From Gracilibacillus oryzae (GTDB lineage: Bacteria > Bacillota > Bacilli > Bacillales > Amphibacillaceae), in NCBI RefSeq assembly GCF_009498735.1, contig NZ_ML762424.1:149184-213183 (forward strand): a stretch of DNA of 64,000 nt, read 5' to 3'. A model generated the notes under the pieces. That model did no database searches and was not told the DNA's origin. It saw only the letters and a program-made list of their open reading frames with translations. Both the position numbers and the translations under genes were made by a program. Below, piece by piece: positions 7,493 through 15,702 of this stretch; position 1 is the first letter of the stretch; each line of letters opens with the position of its first letter.

Positions 7493-8587
7493 TCAAGAAT
7501 ACCGTTGCAAATGTTTTCTGTAATTTTGATACCAATCATATATTTCGATTGATGGTGGCAAATCGTATTCTTCCTCCATCATGTCCACAAGTTTATTAAA
7601 TTGATCCTCAATTTCTTGGAACAACTTCATCTTGTCGTAAAGTTTCATAAGCTGAAAATAACTAATTTCTAATTGTGGACAGAGGACTTGGACCTGCTGA
7701 TATAAATCTACAGCTTTATTACATTGTTTATTTCTTACATAATATTCACTAAGCTTTTCTGTTAATTGCAGCAAATGCTGTCGATAGATATCTACCTCGG
7801 CAGCAGCCCAATTAAATTGATAAGAACCAAATAAGTCACCAGTGTATTGATGAAACAGGTCCATGTAATACTTATGGTTCTCTCCTGTAATTTGGTCAAG
7901 TGACTGGATGCTATCAGCCCAATTGTCGACTAGAAAGTGAACTCTCTCATCTAGTTCAAGAATATAACCATTCTCCATCCGTGAAGTGCTTTTTATTTCA
8001 ATTCCATTAATATTGGCTTTCTTTAATGAATTTCTTATATGATAGATTGTTGTATACAATTGCTGGTTTGTCTTTTCCGGATCAAAATCTGACCAGAACA
8101 TTTCAATTAGAGAGTCTTTTGAAACAAACCTATTGCGGTGATGGAGAAGATAGGCAAACAATTCCAATGCTTTTTTTGTTCTCCATTTAACAGGAAGTTC
8201 CTCACTATTACATACGAATGTGATTTCGTCAAAACAATTCAGCAAAATGCTGCCATCTTTGTTTGTTATCATTTCTTGGTTCAGGGTTAGCTTTGACAAA
8301 CGATCCAGTGTTTTTAACAATCTATTTTTTTGGACGGGTTTTAGAATGTAATCTAATGCAAATAGTTCAAAAGCTTCAATTGCATATTGGTCATACCCTG
8401 TTATAAAAACAATATGAATATTGGAATTGTATTCTTGTATTTTAGTAGATACTTCCAACCCATTAATCCCTGGCATATTAATATCCAGAAAGATAATGTC
8501 AGGTGAAGTAAGCTTTATTTTTTCGATCGCTTCTGTGGCCTCTGTAAATGCACCTATTATTTCTACAGAGAAATCTTCACTAAATAA
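7493..8587 (-). pseudogene. Response regulator with wHTH and BTAD domains, N-terminus missing
   Basis: The in-frame segment runs from just after a TAA at 8590-8588. It starts inside a receiver domain (VEIIGAFTEA...DIIFLDINMPGINGLEV, with the phospho-acceptor Asp two residues before the Met at 8476) and continues through the switch Thr (FITGYDQYAIEAF) and Lys (LKPVQK). It then has a winged-helix DNA-binding domain (WRTKKALELFAYLL) and a C-terminal bacterial transcriptional activator (BTAD) domain. The first beta strand and the acidic pair (VDDE) expected at the start of a receiver are absent. No ATG/GTG/TTG start precedes residue 8476 in this frame. Upstream in another frame VIDYSNYL reads like receiver helix 1, so a deletion plus frameshift is likely. 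A 327-residue product from the ATG at 8476 would lack the phosphorylation site. Confidence 0.75.
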
Positions 8588-8619
8588 TTACTATAATCAA
8601 TCACATTAACCCATGACTA

Positions 8620-11600
8620 TTAGTCTTTTGTATAGGGAACGGAGAAGGAAATAGTTGTTCCTGCATTCCTGCTAGTGGTTATAACCAGTCCACTCCCAAA
8701 GAATTGTCGCAATCTTTTATCTGTATTTAACAGTCCTATCCCGTATCTCTGATCGGGCTGCTGTTCTTTAATCATTTGAATCACTTCATTTGGCATGCCA
8801 TTACCATTATCTTTAATCAGGATTGTGACATCTTTTTCATTTTTCTCTGCTTCAATTACCACTGTACCTCCGTCTGCTTTTTTTAATATGCCATGATTGA
8901 TAGCATTTTCGACAATTGTTTGAATGGATAAAGGCGGGACTTGAACCGGAATATCTTCCTGGATCTTCCATACTACATTGATTTTATCAACAAACCTTAC
9001 TTTCTCAATCAGGAGATAGGCTTTTACTAAATCTATTTCTAAAGCTATAGGCACCACTTCATTTAAATTCTGAAAGTCGAAACTAGTTTGTAAATAATAG
9101 ATAAAACTTTCTAATACTTCTTCCATTTTATCCGGATCCTCATCATTTAACGCCAGAATAGAGTTTATCGTATTAAATAGGAAATGAGGATTTATTTGCG
9201 CTCTAAGCCATGCTGCCTCTAATTTCAATTGATTTGTTACAGCATTCTTCAATTCAGCAAGTACTTTTACTCTTGCCTTCAGTTCCAGAGGATCTACCGG
9301 TTTTACCAAATAATCATTAGCACCAACTTTAAAGCCAATTTCTAAATCAGCGCTTTTTGCTCTTGCGGTCAGCAATAAGATTGGTAATTCAGACAAATCA
9401 TACTTTCTTCTTATTTCTTCAGCTAATTGATATCCCGTCATTTGCGGCATCATCACATCACTTATTACTAAATGGACTTGATTATTATGGAGAAACTCCA
9501 AAGCCTCTCTTCCATTGTTTGCATAAAATAGCTGGTAATTTTCATTGATCAATATTCTCGAGATTACCTCATAATTAATTTTTTCGTCATCAACAACTAA
9601 AATCCTTGCAGAATAATTTTTCTTTTTTGCAACAGCATGAATATCACTATTGTTATTCGAGACTATTGACAGATCTGTCTCTTGCGCAATAACCTGTTTT
9701 TCCCCGAGTGGCAAGGTAAAAGAAACAACAGTTCCTTCCCCGATAATAGAAGATAGATGAATATCTCCCCCATGCAGTCTTATTAATTCCCTTGTAATTG
9801 TTAAGCCAAGACCTATACCGCCTGTTATACCATTTGCATTATCTTCAGCTTGTTCATATGGCTGGAAAATCCTTTGTAATGATTTATTGTCAATTCCTCT
9901 CCCTTGGTCAGTAACAATAACTTTTACATAGCCATCAACTATTTCTGTTTCCACAGTCACTGTTCCCTTTTCTGTGAATTTCACGGCATTATGCAAGATA
10001 TTTAATAAAATCTGGATAATCCTGTTCTCATCACCTGAAATAATGATTAAGTCTGAAGGAACATAATTTATTATCCGAATATTTTTCCCTTCGGTTAAAT
10101 ATTCGACCATTTTGATTACACTACTAATCAATGGTTGTAGAGATATGTTATTTTTAACTAGTTTTATATTCTTTTCTCTTATTTGTGATAAATCTAATAA
10201 ATCGTCTATCAATAAAGACATTCTTTTTCCAACAGTCAGTAATAATTGCATATCTTTTTGATCTGACTGTGTAATTTTGTTGTTTTTATTATGCAGCACA
10301 TAGTCTGCGATATTAATTATGCTGTGTAATGGACTCCTTAATTCATGGGAAGTATTTGCAAAGAAATCATCCTTACTCTTCATTGATTTCTGTAATTCTT
10401 TTGTTAACCTTTCCGTTTCTATCACATAGCGAAAAAAGCGTTTCATCCAAAAAATAATAAAGCAGGTAATGGTTATAATTAAATCGAATGGATAGAAGTC
10501 AAAGAACAATTCAGAGTTGTATTTTAGATTTGCCCATAATATATTGCTTGAAACAACAATTGTACAAAATATTAGATATAACATATCATTAACTTTATCT
10601 AGTATTGCTCGGATAAACTGTATGATCAAAATCGAAACTGTAGATAAAAGTATATAGGATAATACTGAAGTAAAAGGAACGAAAACATACTCAGGTGTTA
10701 TGATAACAAATAAAATATACAGCGAAAATAAGATGGTATGAACTGTGACCAGTCTGTTCAGCGCATAATCAGGTAATAGTTCTTTAGAGAAAAGCAGCAA
10801 AAAGATAGAAATGCAAGTATAAACGGTAATCCTGATTCTTAAAGAATCGGCATAATTCAAGGACAAGTCTAAAAACAGGACTGTATCTTCATCAAATAAA
10901 ATCATCAAGGCTGCACTGACAAATAAAAAGAAAAAGTAGACTAATATCTTATCTTTAAATCGGATGAAATAAATAATAAAGGAAAGCAGTGCGAGTAGCC
11001 CGAACAAAACCAACACAGAGAATTTACTGTATTTTGCTGAATCTATGTATTTATTAATAATATCCGCTTTACCAAACATTATTGGTGCTGTATTAAATTG
11101 AATGGGAATTTCATTATGACTCACTTGTACGGTGATTGTTACTGGAGACTGATCAACATAGAATGGGATAACAACAGGCAATGTTTTCGATTGAAATACC
11201 TCTGGGTTAGAGGTTACATTCCCTACTTCTCTCATTAATTCCCCATTAACATAGACCTTTGCCGCTGTTGGCATTCTTGGCATATGGATACTGTAAAGCT
11301 GATTGACTGAATCCTCTTCCAGATCTATTTCTAATTGATATGTAGCATAGTGAAAGGACCCGCTCTTCCTATTGATCCAATGTTCAGGAAAGCTTTGATA
11401 ATCCATCTCTGTCGGGCTTTCCTCCAGCTGTTCTCTTGCAACTGTTAATTGGTCAGGATAGTAACGCCACTTGCCCTTTAGAGCGATTGCCTGATCAACA
11501 TCTAACAGTTCCTCAGAAAATGATATCTTTCCCTCTTTTGCTTCATACGAATTGTTTATATCAAGGGCCCCTAGCCATAATAATCTAATGGTTATAAGTA

Positions 11601-11673
11601 ACCCAAGGAATATCAATATGGGGAAAACGTGTTTTATAATGGATCGATATTTCAAAACGTCCATTCCTCTCAT
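8620..11673 (-). CDS. 7TM hybrid histidine kinase with two kinase modules and a receiver
   Basis: A 1017-residue sensor. Order seen: membrane anchor (about 12-34), extracellular beta-rich domain (35-215) of the 7TMR-DISM type, seven helices (216-420), then HisKA with FFANTSHELRS (phospho-His near 444). Next come HATPase (NxxxNAVKF, DQGRGI, GGIGLGL), a receiver with VVDDE (about 693) and ISDVMMP (Asp about 741), and a second LytS-type kinase with NPHFLFN (about 829) and its own HATPase (NAINHG, DNGNGM). The signal is unknown. The downstream regulator gene starts right after its stop but is truncated. ATG at 11673 is the longest start; the TTG at 11655 has better spacing to AGAGGA. Confidence 0.88.
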   Translation of the reverse strand: MRGMDVLKYRSIIKHVFPILIFLGLLITIRLLWLGALDINNSYEAKEGKISFSEELLDVDQAIALKGKWRYYPDQLTVAREQLEESPTEMDYQSFPEHWINRKSGSFHYATYQLEIDLEEDSVNQLYSIHMPRMPTAAKVYVNGELMREVGNVTSNPEVFQSKTLPVVIPFYVDQSPVTITVQVSHNEIPIQFNTAPIMFGKADIINKYIDSAKYSKFSVLVLFGLLALLSFIIYFIRFKDKILVYFFFLFVSAALMILFDEDTVLFLDLSLNYADSLRIRITVYTCISIFLLLFSKELLPDYALNRLVTVHTILFSLYILFVIITPEYVFVPFTSVLSYILLSTVSILIIQFIRAILDKVNDMLYLIFCTIVVSSNILWANLKYNSELFFDFYPFDLIITITCFIIFWMKRFFRYVIETERLTKELQKSMKSKDDFFANTSHELRSPLHSIINIADYVLHNKNNKITQSDQKDMQLLLTVGKRMSLLIDDLLDLSQIREKNIKLVKNNISLQPLISSVIKMVEYLTEGKNIRIINYVPSDLIIISGDENRIIQILLNILHNAVKFTEKGTVTVETEIVDGYVKVIVTDQGRGIDNKSLQRIFQPYEQAEDNANGITGGIGLGLTITRELIRLHGGDIHLSSIIGEGTVVSFTLPLGEKQVIAQETDLSIVSNNNSDIHAVAKKKNYSARILVVDDEKINYEVISRILINENYQLFYANNGREALEFLHNNQVHLVISDVMMPQMTGYQLAEEIRRKYDLSELPILLLTARAKSADLEIGFKVGANDYLVKPVDPLELKARVKVLAELKNAVTNQLKLEAAWLRAQINPHFLFNTINSILALNDEDPDKMEEVLESFIYYLQTSFDFQNLNEVVPIALEIDLVKAYLLIEKVRFVDKINVVWKIQEDIPVQVPPLSIQTIVENAINHGILKKADGGTVVIEAEKNEKDVTILIKDNGNGMPNEVIQMIKEQQPDQRYGIGLLNTDKRLRQFFGSGLVITTSRNAGTTISFSVPYTKD

Positions 11674-11810
11674 CAGTATACTTAACTAACTTTACCTTTC
11701 ATATTATCACATTCTCCCTATAATATTTGAATTGTTTTAATCAGAATCACCCAGTAAAACATTACCTAAAGTAATCAACTGTATATGACACAAGTAACCA
11801 TAATCAATAA

Positions 11811-11846
11811 TCAAAAAAAAAAACAGAGAATAAGCTCTCTGTTTTT
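11811..11846 (-). terminator. Intrinsic terminator after guanine deaminase
   Basis: Stem AACAGAGA/TCTCTGTT around 11822-11843 with a 6-nt loop. On the - strand it is followed by an unbroken run of T (11811-11822 complement). Confidence 0.85.
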
Positions 11847-12313
11847 TAGTATTCTACCTTATCAGCAGTTGTCCGCCACAGTTCAAATGGCTGTCTTCCT
11901 GAATCCACCTCTATCTTCTTCATTATCATGCTTCTCTTTTCCATTGTTAAGCCAATCTGGTCATATATAAATTGGTCATCAAAGCCAATCTCTGCTGCCT
12001 CTTCACGAGTGTTATAATAAAATACAGCCTTTGGTCTAGCCCAGTATATAGCACCAAGACACATCGGACAAGGCTCACATGTTGTATATATTTCACAATC
12101 TGTTAACTGATAATCATCTAAATTAGCACAAGCATCCCTAATAGCTGAAATTTCTGCATGTGCAGTCGGATCATTAGATGTTGTAACAATATTCGTTCCT
12201 TTCCCTACTACTATTCCATCTTTAACTATGATCGCTGCGAAAGGCCCGCCATTTCTATTTTCGACATTTTCATAAGCTAACTCTAATGCATGTTTCATCA
12301 TTGCCATATCCAT
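11846..12313 (-). CDS. guaD: Guanine deaminase
   Basis: A 155-residue cytidine-deaminase-fold enzyme that hydrolyses guanine to xanthine. Zinc ligands and catalytic Glu are seen in HAE (H52, E54) and PCPMC (C82, C85). Length, spacing and the C-terminal FELWR segment agree with Bacillus GuaD, which has a swapped C-terminus closing the active site. ATG at 12313 has GGAGGAG at 7-nt spacing. It is monocistronic; with xpt-pbuX at 31.5 kb it supports purine salvage (guanine to xanthine, then XMP). No purine aptamer was found upstream of this gene. Confidence 0.92.
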   Translation of the reverse strand: MDMAMMKHALELAYENVENRNGGPFAAIIVKDGIVVGKGTNIVTTSNDPTAHAEISAIRDACANLDDYQLTDCEIYTTCEPCPMCLGAIYWARPKAVFYYNTREEAAEIGFDDQFIYDQIGLTMEKRSMIMKKIEVDSGRQPFELWRTTADKVEY

Positions 12314-12483
12314 GTACTTTCTCCTCCTTCATAATCTTTGACCATCTGTGATGAACAACCATGAAGTATTAGAAAATGGGTTCGTTTTTCTTATACTTGG
12401 AACTTCAAACTTTCTACTACCTCAAGCAAAACGCCCTTACAGAAATTTTATGCTTTCCTGCCGTGTAAAAAAGCAAATAGTAC

Positions 12484-12512
12484 TTGAAAACGTTTTTATG
12501 AAGTGCTATAAT
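12484..12512 (+). promoter_or_regulatory. Strong SigA-type promoter without a downstream gene
   Basis: TTGAAA (12484-12489), 17-bp spacer, TGCTATAAT (TATAAT at 12507-12512). It faces right, into a region with no + strand gene, and a perfect terminator lies about 80 nt downstream. Confidence 0.7.
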
Positions 12513-12518
12513 CTTTTT

Positions 12519-12600
12519 ATCAGAAAGGATGTTACCGTTTTCGGGTAAGTTCTGAGCTGATATAAATGTATGCGTTTATATCAGCTCAGATTTTTTTTAT
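12519..12600 (+). ncRNA. Candidate small RNA of about 80 nt
   Basis: The interval lies between a near-consensus promoter (12484-12512) and a strong U-tract terminator. The predicted transcript can fold TCAGAA (12529-12534) with TTCTGA (12550-12555), enclosing a small hairpin TTACC/GGTAA, followed by the terminator stem. No start codon with a ribosome binding site is present. I do not recognise a known RNA family; existence of the transcript is inferred from sequence signals only. Confidence 0.45.
12552..12600 (+). terminator. Strong intrinsic terminator
   Basis: Perfect 15-bp stem CTGAGCTGATATAAA / TTTATATCAGCTCAG (12552-12566 with 12575-12589) followed by ATTTTTTTT on the + strand. On the - strand no T run follows, so it serves a rightward transcript rather than the leftward HAD gene. 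Confidence 0.8.
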
Positions 12601-13454
12601 TTGTTGAGAAATTCTCTCACTGCAAAAGCAACTCCATCTTCATGATTGGCTTTTGTAGTATAGTCAGCCAAGGTTTTAATTTTTTCATTCGCATTCCCCA
12701 TTGCCACTCCAAATCCCGCAGCTTCAATCATGGAAACATCGTTAAAATTATCTCCTATTGCCATAACATTTTCCATCTTGATGTCATATTTTTTTGCAAA
12801 GGTTTTTACCGCAATTCCTTTTTGCGCATCAGGATGATTGAATTCCAGATTGGATAAACCTGAGGAGGTTATTGTAAGGTATTGCTCATTTTCCAGTGTG
12901 CTTTTCACTTGATCAAGCGTATTATCGAGTAAAGAAAATGCCAGAATCTTATACACTTCAATATCTTCACGATCGAATAATGCATCAAAATCATGGATCG
13001 TTTCAATTCTCTCTTGCTGAAAACGGTTGGCTGCCTGTACTTTCAGGTCTTCGCGGGACGAACCAGGATAGGCTGATTCCATAATATCAATCATTACCTC
13101 TAAAAATTTCTCCCTGCTTTCTGAGTATGTAGCTTTATTTGTAAATACTTCAAAATACATATTATTTTGCTGACAAACCTGTTGTATTTTGCGGCAAGTC
13201 TGTTTATCAAGTGGTGCAGACCTTATTAGCTGGTCATCCTTATCATATATTTTCGCACCATTCAAGCAAATAATTGGAAAATCCAATCCAGCATTCATAA
13301 GCGGAAATTTTGCAGCTGAATAGGATCTCCCTGTTGCCACAACTACTTCTACACCACTTTCCTTAGCCAGCTGTAAAGCTTTTTTGTTCTCTTCACTAAT
13401 TTCGTGATTTTGATTTAATAATGTACCATCTAAATCTGTTGCTATTAATTTCAT
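12597..13454 (-). CDS. HAD-superfamily Cof-type phosphatase
   Basis: A 285-residue sugar-phosphate or nucleotide phosphatase of the COG0561/Cof group. Motif I DLDGT (D7, D9), motif II VVATGRS, motif III K about 212 (QKGIAVKTF) and motif IV GDNFNDVSMI (about 235-244) are all intact, with a C2-type cap between them. Members dephosphorylate a range of substrates (FMN, sugar phosphates); the substrate here is not predictable. ATG at 13454 is preceded by AAAGGGGG. Monocistronic. Its stop codon falls in the terminator of the rightward candidate RNA. Confidence 0.85.
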   Translation of the reverse strand: MKLIATDLDGTLLNQNHEISEENKKALQLAKESGVEVVVATGRSYSAAKFPLMNAGLDFPIICLNGAKIYDKDDQLIRSAPLDKQTCRKIQQVCQQNNMYFEVFTNKATYSESREKFLEVMIDIMESAYPGSSREDLKVQAANRFQQERIETIHDFDALFDREDIEVYKILAFSLLDNTLDQVKSTLENEQYLTITSSGLSNLEFNHPDAQKGIAVKTFAKKYDIKMENVMAIGDNFNDVSMIEAAGFGVAMGNANEKIKTLADYTTKANHEDGVAFAVREFLNK

Positions 13455-13732
13455 AAACTTTCCCCCTTTATGTACTTTTAACCCTAATCTTACTTTAAAA
13501 AAGTTTGAAATGTAAATAAAAAGAAGTCAAATGTAGCATAAATTACAACTTGTTTACCTTGTCAAACGAACAGCGCTCTCACTTCCCCCCTATCTTTGCA
13601 TCCCACATAATACTATGTTTAGAACTTATTCATTAATATACAATGTGTAAACAGAATAGAGAGCAGATCTATACGGAAAGTGTTTTTTTTCAAATTGGTT
13701 ACAATTGTCATCATTTTTTAACCTGACAAAAT

Positions 13733-13758
13733 GTTTGATAAGGCAGGAAAAGGTGTAT
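13733..13758 (+). promoter_or_regulatory. Candidate SigB promoter
   Basis: GTTTGA (13733-13738), 14-bp spacer, GTGTAT (13753-13758), close to the SigB consensus GTTTAA-N12-14-GGGTAT. It lies about 50 bp upstream of the HPr-like gene. The rest of the 350-bp gap 13455-13806 shows no further structure. Confidence 0.4.
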
Positions 13759-13806
13759 AGATAACTAACACCAAAAAACATATTAAACTACACGGAGGTT
13801 ATTCAA

Positions 13807-14088
13807 ATGAAAGAATTTAAATCAAAGAAAATTATTTTAGATAACAAATTATCAATAAATGAAGTCTTGGCAATTAACTTATATGAAAAAACGTTCAATG
13901 GGAATATATATTTGCTACATAACCACGAGATGGTTAATACAAAACACCTTTCTGAATTAGTAACGTTTTCCTTAATGATTGAAGAAAATTCAGAAATACA
14001 TTTCGTGGCAGAAGGAAGAAATTCTGAGGAAGCTTTAGAAGAAGTTGCTGAAAAATTACAGACAAGAGAGCTGAGCGAAGCATTATAA
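13807..14088 (+). CDS. HPr-like protein lacking the phosphorylated histidine
   Basis: A 93-residue protein with the length and secondary-structure pattern of HPr. The second half (GNIYLLHNHEMVNTKHLSE...SEIHFVAEGRNSEEALEEVAEKL) follows the HPr pattern 'I.L..nG..vn.KSi..l...'. However, the GLHARPA active-site loop around residue 15 is replaced by LSINEVLA, with no His, and no clear regulatory Ser46 motif is present. It is therefore unlikely to be a PTS phosphocarrier, and may be a regulatory or structural paralogue. GGAGG precedes the ATG, a possible SigB promoter lies upstream, and a terminator follows directly. Confidence 0.65.
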   Translation: MKEFKSKKIILDNKLSINEVLAINLYEKTFNGNIYLLHNHEMVNTKHLSELVTFSLMIEENSEIHFVAEGRNSEEALEEVAEKLQTRELSEAL

Positions 14089-14123
14089 GCGAACTGGCAG
14101 GAAAAGCCAGTTCGCTTTTCATC
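14087..14123 (+). terminator. Intrinsic terminator after the HPr-like gene
   Basis: Perfect 12-bp stem AAGCGAACTGGC / GCCAGTTCGCTT (14087-14098 with 14106-14117) followed by TTCATCTTT. The stem begins within the stop codon. Confidence 0.8.
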
Positions 14124-14125
14124 TT

Positions 14126-15040
14126 TTACATAAAGTCAAAATAATAACGAATGATATGGAAAAAGATTGGAGAGGTATAAGTCAAACTATCAATTCTGGA
14201 TAAATAACGACCCTTCAATAACTCCTGCTTTTCCTTGTTTCCAATTAATAGATCCCGTTTTAATACAGAAATAGTCAAACTTCCGGCAAACCCTGCCAGA
14301 CTTACAATGATCCCAGACAATATACCGAAATTTAATGCAAATGGTGTCAAATATGGGTAAAGCAAAAAGGAAATAATGGTTGTCATCAACATACCACCAA
14401 TAAACCCTTCCCACGTAATATAAGGATTCGCAGATGGAACAACTTTCCTTTTTCCCCAGTATAATGAGATCAGATATTGGATCACGTCATTAGCTTGTGT
14501 TAAGATAATCAAAAATAAGACTAAATAGGATCCATGCTCTGGTGAGGCAAATTGATAATATGCTAAGTGGCTTAAACCAAATACCATTAACATCATTCCC
14601 CACTGAGTAAAGCTGACAGAACGAAGAAAGCCTACAGTACCTTTTCTGATAATCCGCGGTAATGGCAAAAATAAAAAGACATAAACAGGGATAAAGACAA
14701 TAAACATGCCATACCAGCCGATGTAGATCCAAAAATATTGAACAGGAATCATTAAATATGCCCATAAAAACAATCTGCGATCAGACTTTCTTGTTTTCAT
14801 CATGGAAAAATACTCATTTAACGCAAAATAAGACAGTAGCATAATGGAAAGCAACGATAGTTTCGTACTGAATAATGTGGCAAAGAAAAAAACGACATAC
14901 ATGCCCCACCAAACCTTGACACGATATTGTATACCGGAAAAGTCTTTATTTGGCTGCTTATTTTTAGCAATTTTATATAATATTGTTACAATGATTATAG
15001 CTATTAGAATAATAGATAAAGTCCAAATGGTTTCTTTCAT
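14126..15040 (-). CDS. CDP-diglyceride synthetase-like (CdsA family) membrane protein
   Basis: A 304-residue polytopic protein with about eight to nine helices. The C-terminal region SLTISVLKRDLL...YLSRIDSLTYTSPIFF matches the CdsA signature S..KR..gikD...GG.lDR.DS, but the usual GHGGILDRxDS reads KGRYLSRIDS, so the signature is degenerate. It could make CDP-diacylglycerol or activate another lipid or polyol phosphate. The frame is open to 15127, but ATG at 15040 with GAGGGGG upstream is the likely start. It is divergent from the amidase gene at 15133. Confidence 0.75.
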   Translation of the reverse strand: MKETIWTLSIILIAIIIVTILYKIAKNKQPNKDFSGIQYRVKVWWGMYVVFFFATLFSTKLSLLSIMLLSYFALNEYFSMMKTRKSDRRLFLWAYLMIPVQYFWIYIGWYGMFIVFIPVYVFLFLPLPRIIRKGTVGFLRSVSFTQWGMMLMVFGLSHLAYYQFASPEHGSYLVLFLIILTQANDVIQYLISLYWGKRKVVPSANPYITWEGFIGGMLMTTIISFLLYPYLTPFALNFGILSGIIVSLAGFAGSLTISVLKRDLLIGNKEKQELLKGRYLSRIDSLTYTSPIFFHIIRYYFDFM

Positions 15041-15132
15041 AGCATCCCCCTCTTTTATCCCTGCCTTGTTTATTTTACAATAACACTTATATAATAAAAA
15101 GATGAGAATGATACAAGGGGGAATCAATCTGT

Positions 15133-15684
15133 ATGGGTTATGTCTATATTATGCTCTCAGATACCGGGACATTGTTTACAACGATGATCAAAAAATATAC
15201 GAAAGCACCGTATAATCATGCCTCTATTTCTTTTGATCCTGAACTGAAAGAGTTGTACAGCTTCGGGAGAAAGAATCCAAAAAATCCGCTTCATGGCGGT
15301 TTTGTAAAAGAAGACATTTGGACAGGAACTTTCAGAAGATACCCTGATACCATTTGCGTTATCTATAAATTAGAGGTCAGTGAAAGACAAAAGGCAAAGA
15401 TGAGGCGTGTTCTAAATGTCTTTATTAAAAATAATAACAAATATTTATATAATATCTTAGGCGTACTTGGTGTCTCTGTAAAAGAGCCAATCGAATTCAG
15501 CAACTCTTATTTCTGTTCACAGTTTGTTGCTGAAATCCTCAATCGCTCAGGAATAAAGCTATGGGATAAACTGTCTGTCATGATAACACCAGATGATTTC
15601 AGGAGTTGTGATCAATTAGAACTTATATATGAAGGAAAACTACTTGAATTCCCTCCTATTTTGCAGCACAATCCATTTAACTGA
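15133..15684 (+). CDS. Permuted papain-fold amidase (NlpC/P60-related, YiiX/YycO type)
   Basis: A 183-residue protein with the circularly permuted papain-like arrangement: catalytic His in NHASISF (H29) comes before the catalytic Cys in YFCSQFV (C128). GYVYIMLSDTGTLFTTMIK at the start matches families acting on cell-wall peptides or lipid amides. No signal peptide is visible, so it may be cytoplasmic or membrane-associated. AAGGGGG lies 11 nt upstream of the ATG. The CAP-domain gene starts 18 bp downstream, so the two may be co-transcribed. The substrate is unknown. Confidence 0.7.
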   Translation: MGYVYIMLSDTGTLFTTMIKKYTKAPYNHASISFDPELKELYSFGRKNPKNPLHGGFVKEDIWTGTFRRYPDTICVIYKLEVSERQKAKMRRVLNVFIKNNNKYLYNILGVLGVSVKEPIEFSNSYFCSQFVAEILNRSGIKLWDKLSVMITPDDFRSCDQLELIYEGKLLEFPPILQHNPFN

Positions 15685-15702
15685 GATTCAAAGGATTATA
15701 TT

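Noticed and set aside
12314..12480. Purine riboswitch upstream of guanine deaminase
   Set aside because: None of the conserved aptamer elements (GGATATGG, TTTCTACC, CCGTAAA) is present there; they occur only upstream of xpt.
12348..12548. 66-residue ORF on the + strand
   Set aside because: No ribosome binding site, atypical composition, and a strong promoter lies within its 3' part; better read as intergenic DNA ahead of the candidate RNA.
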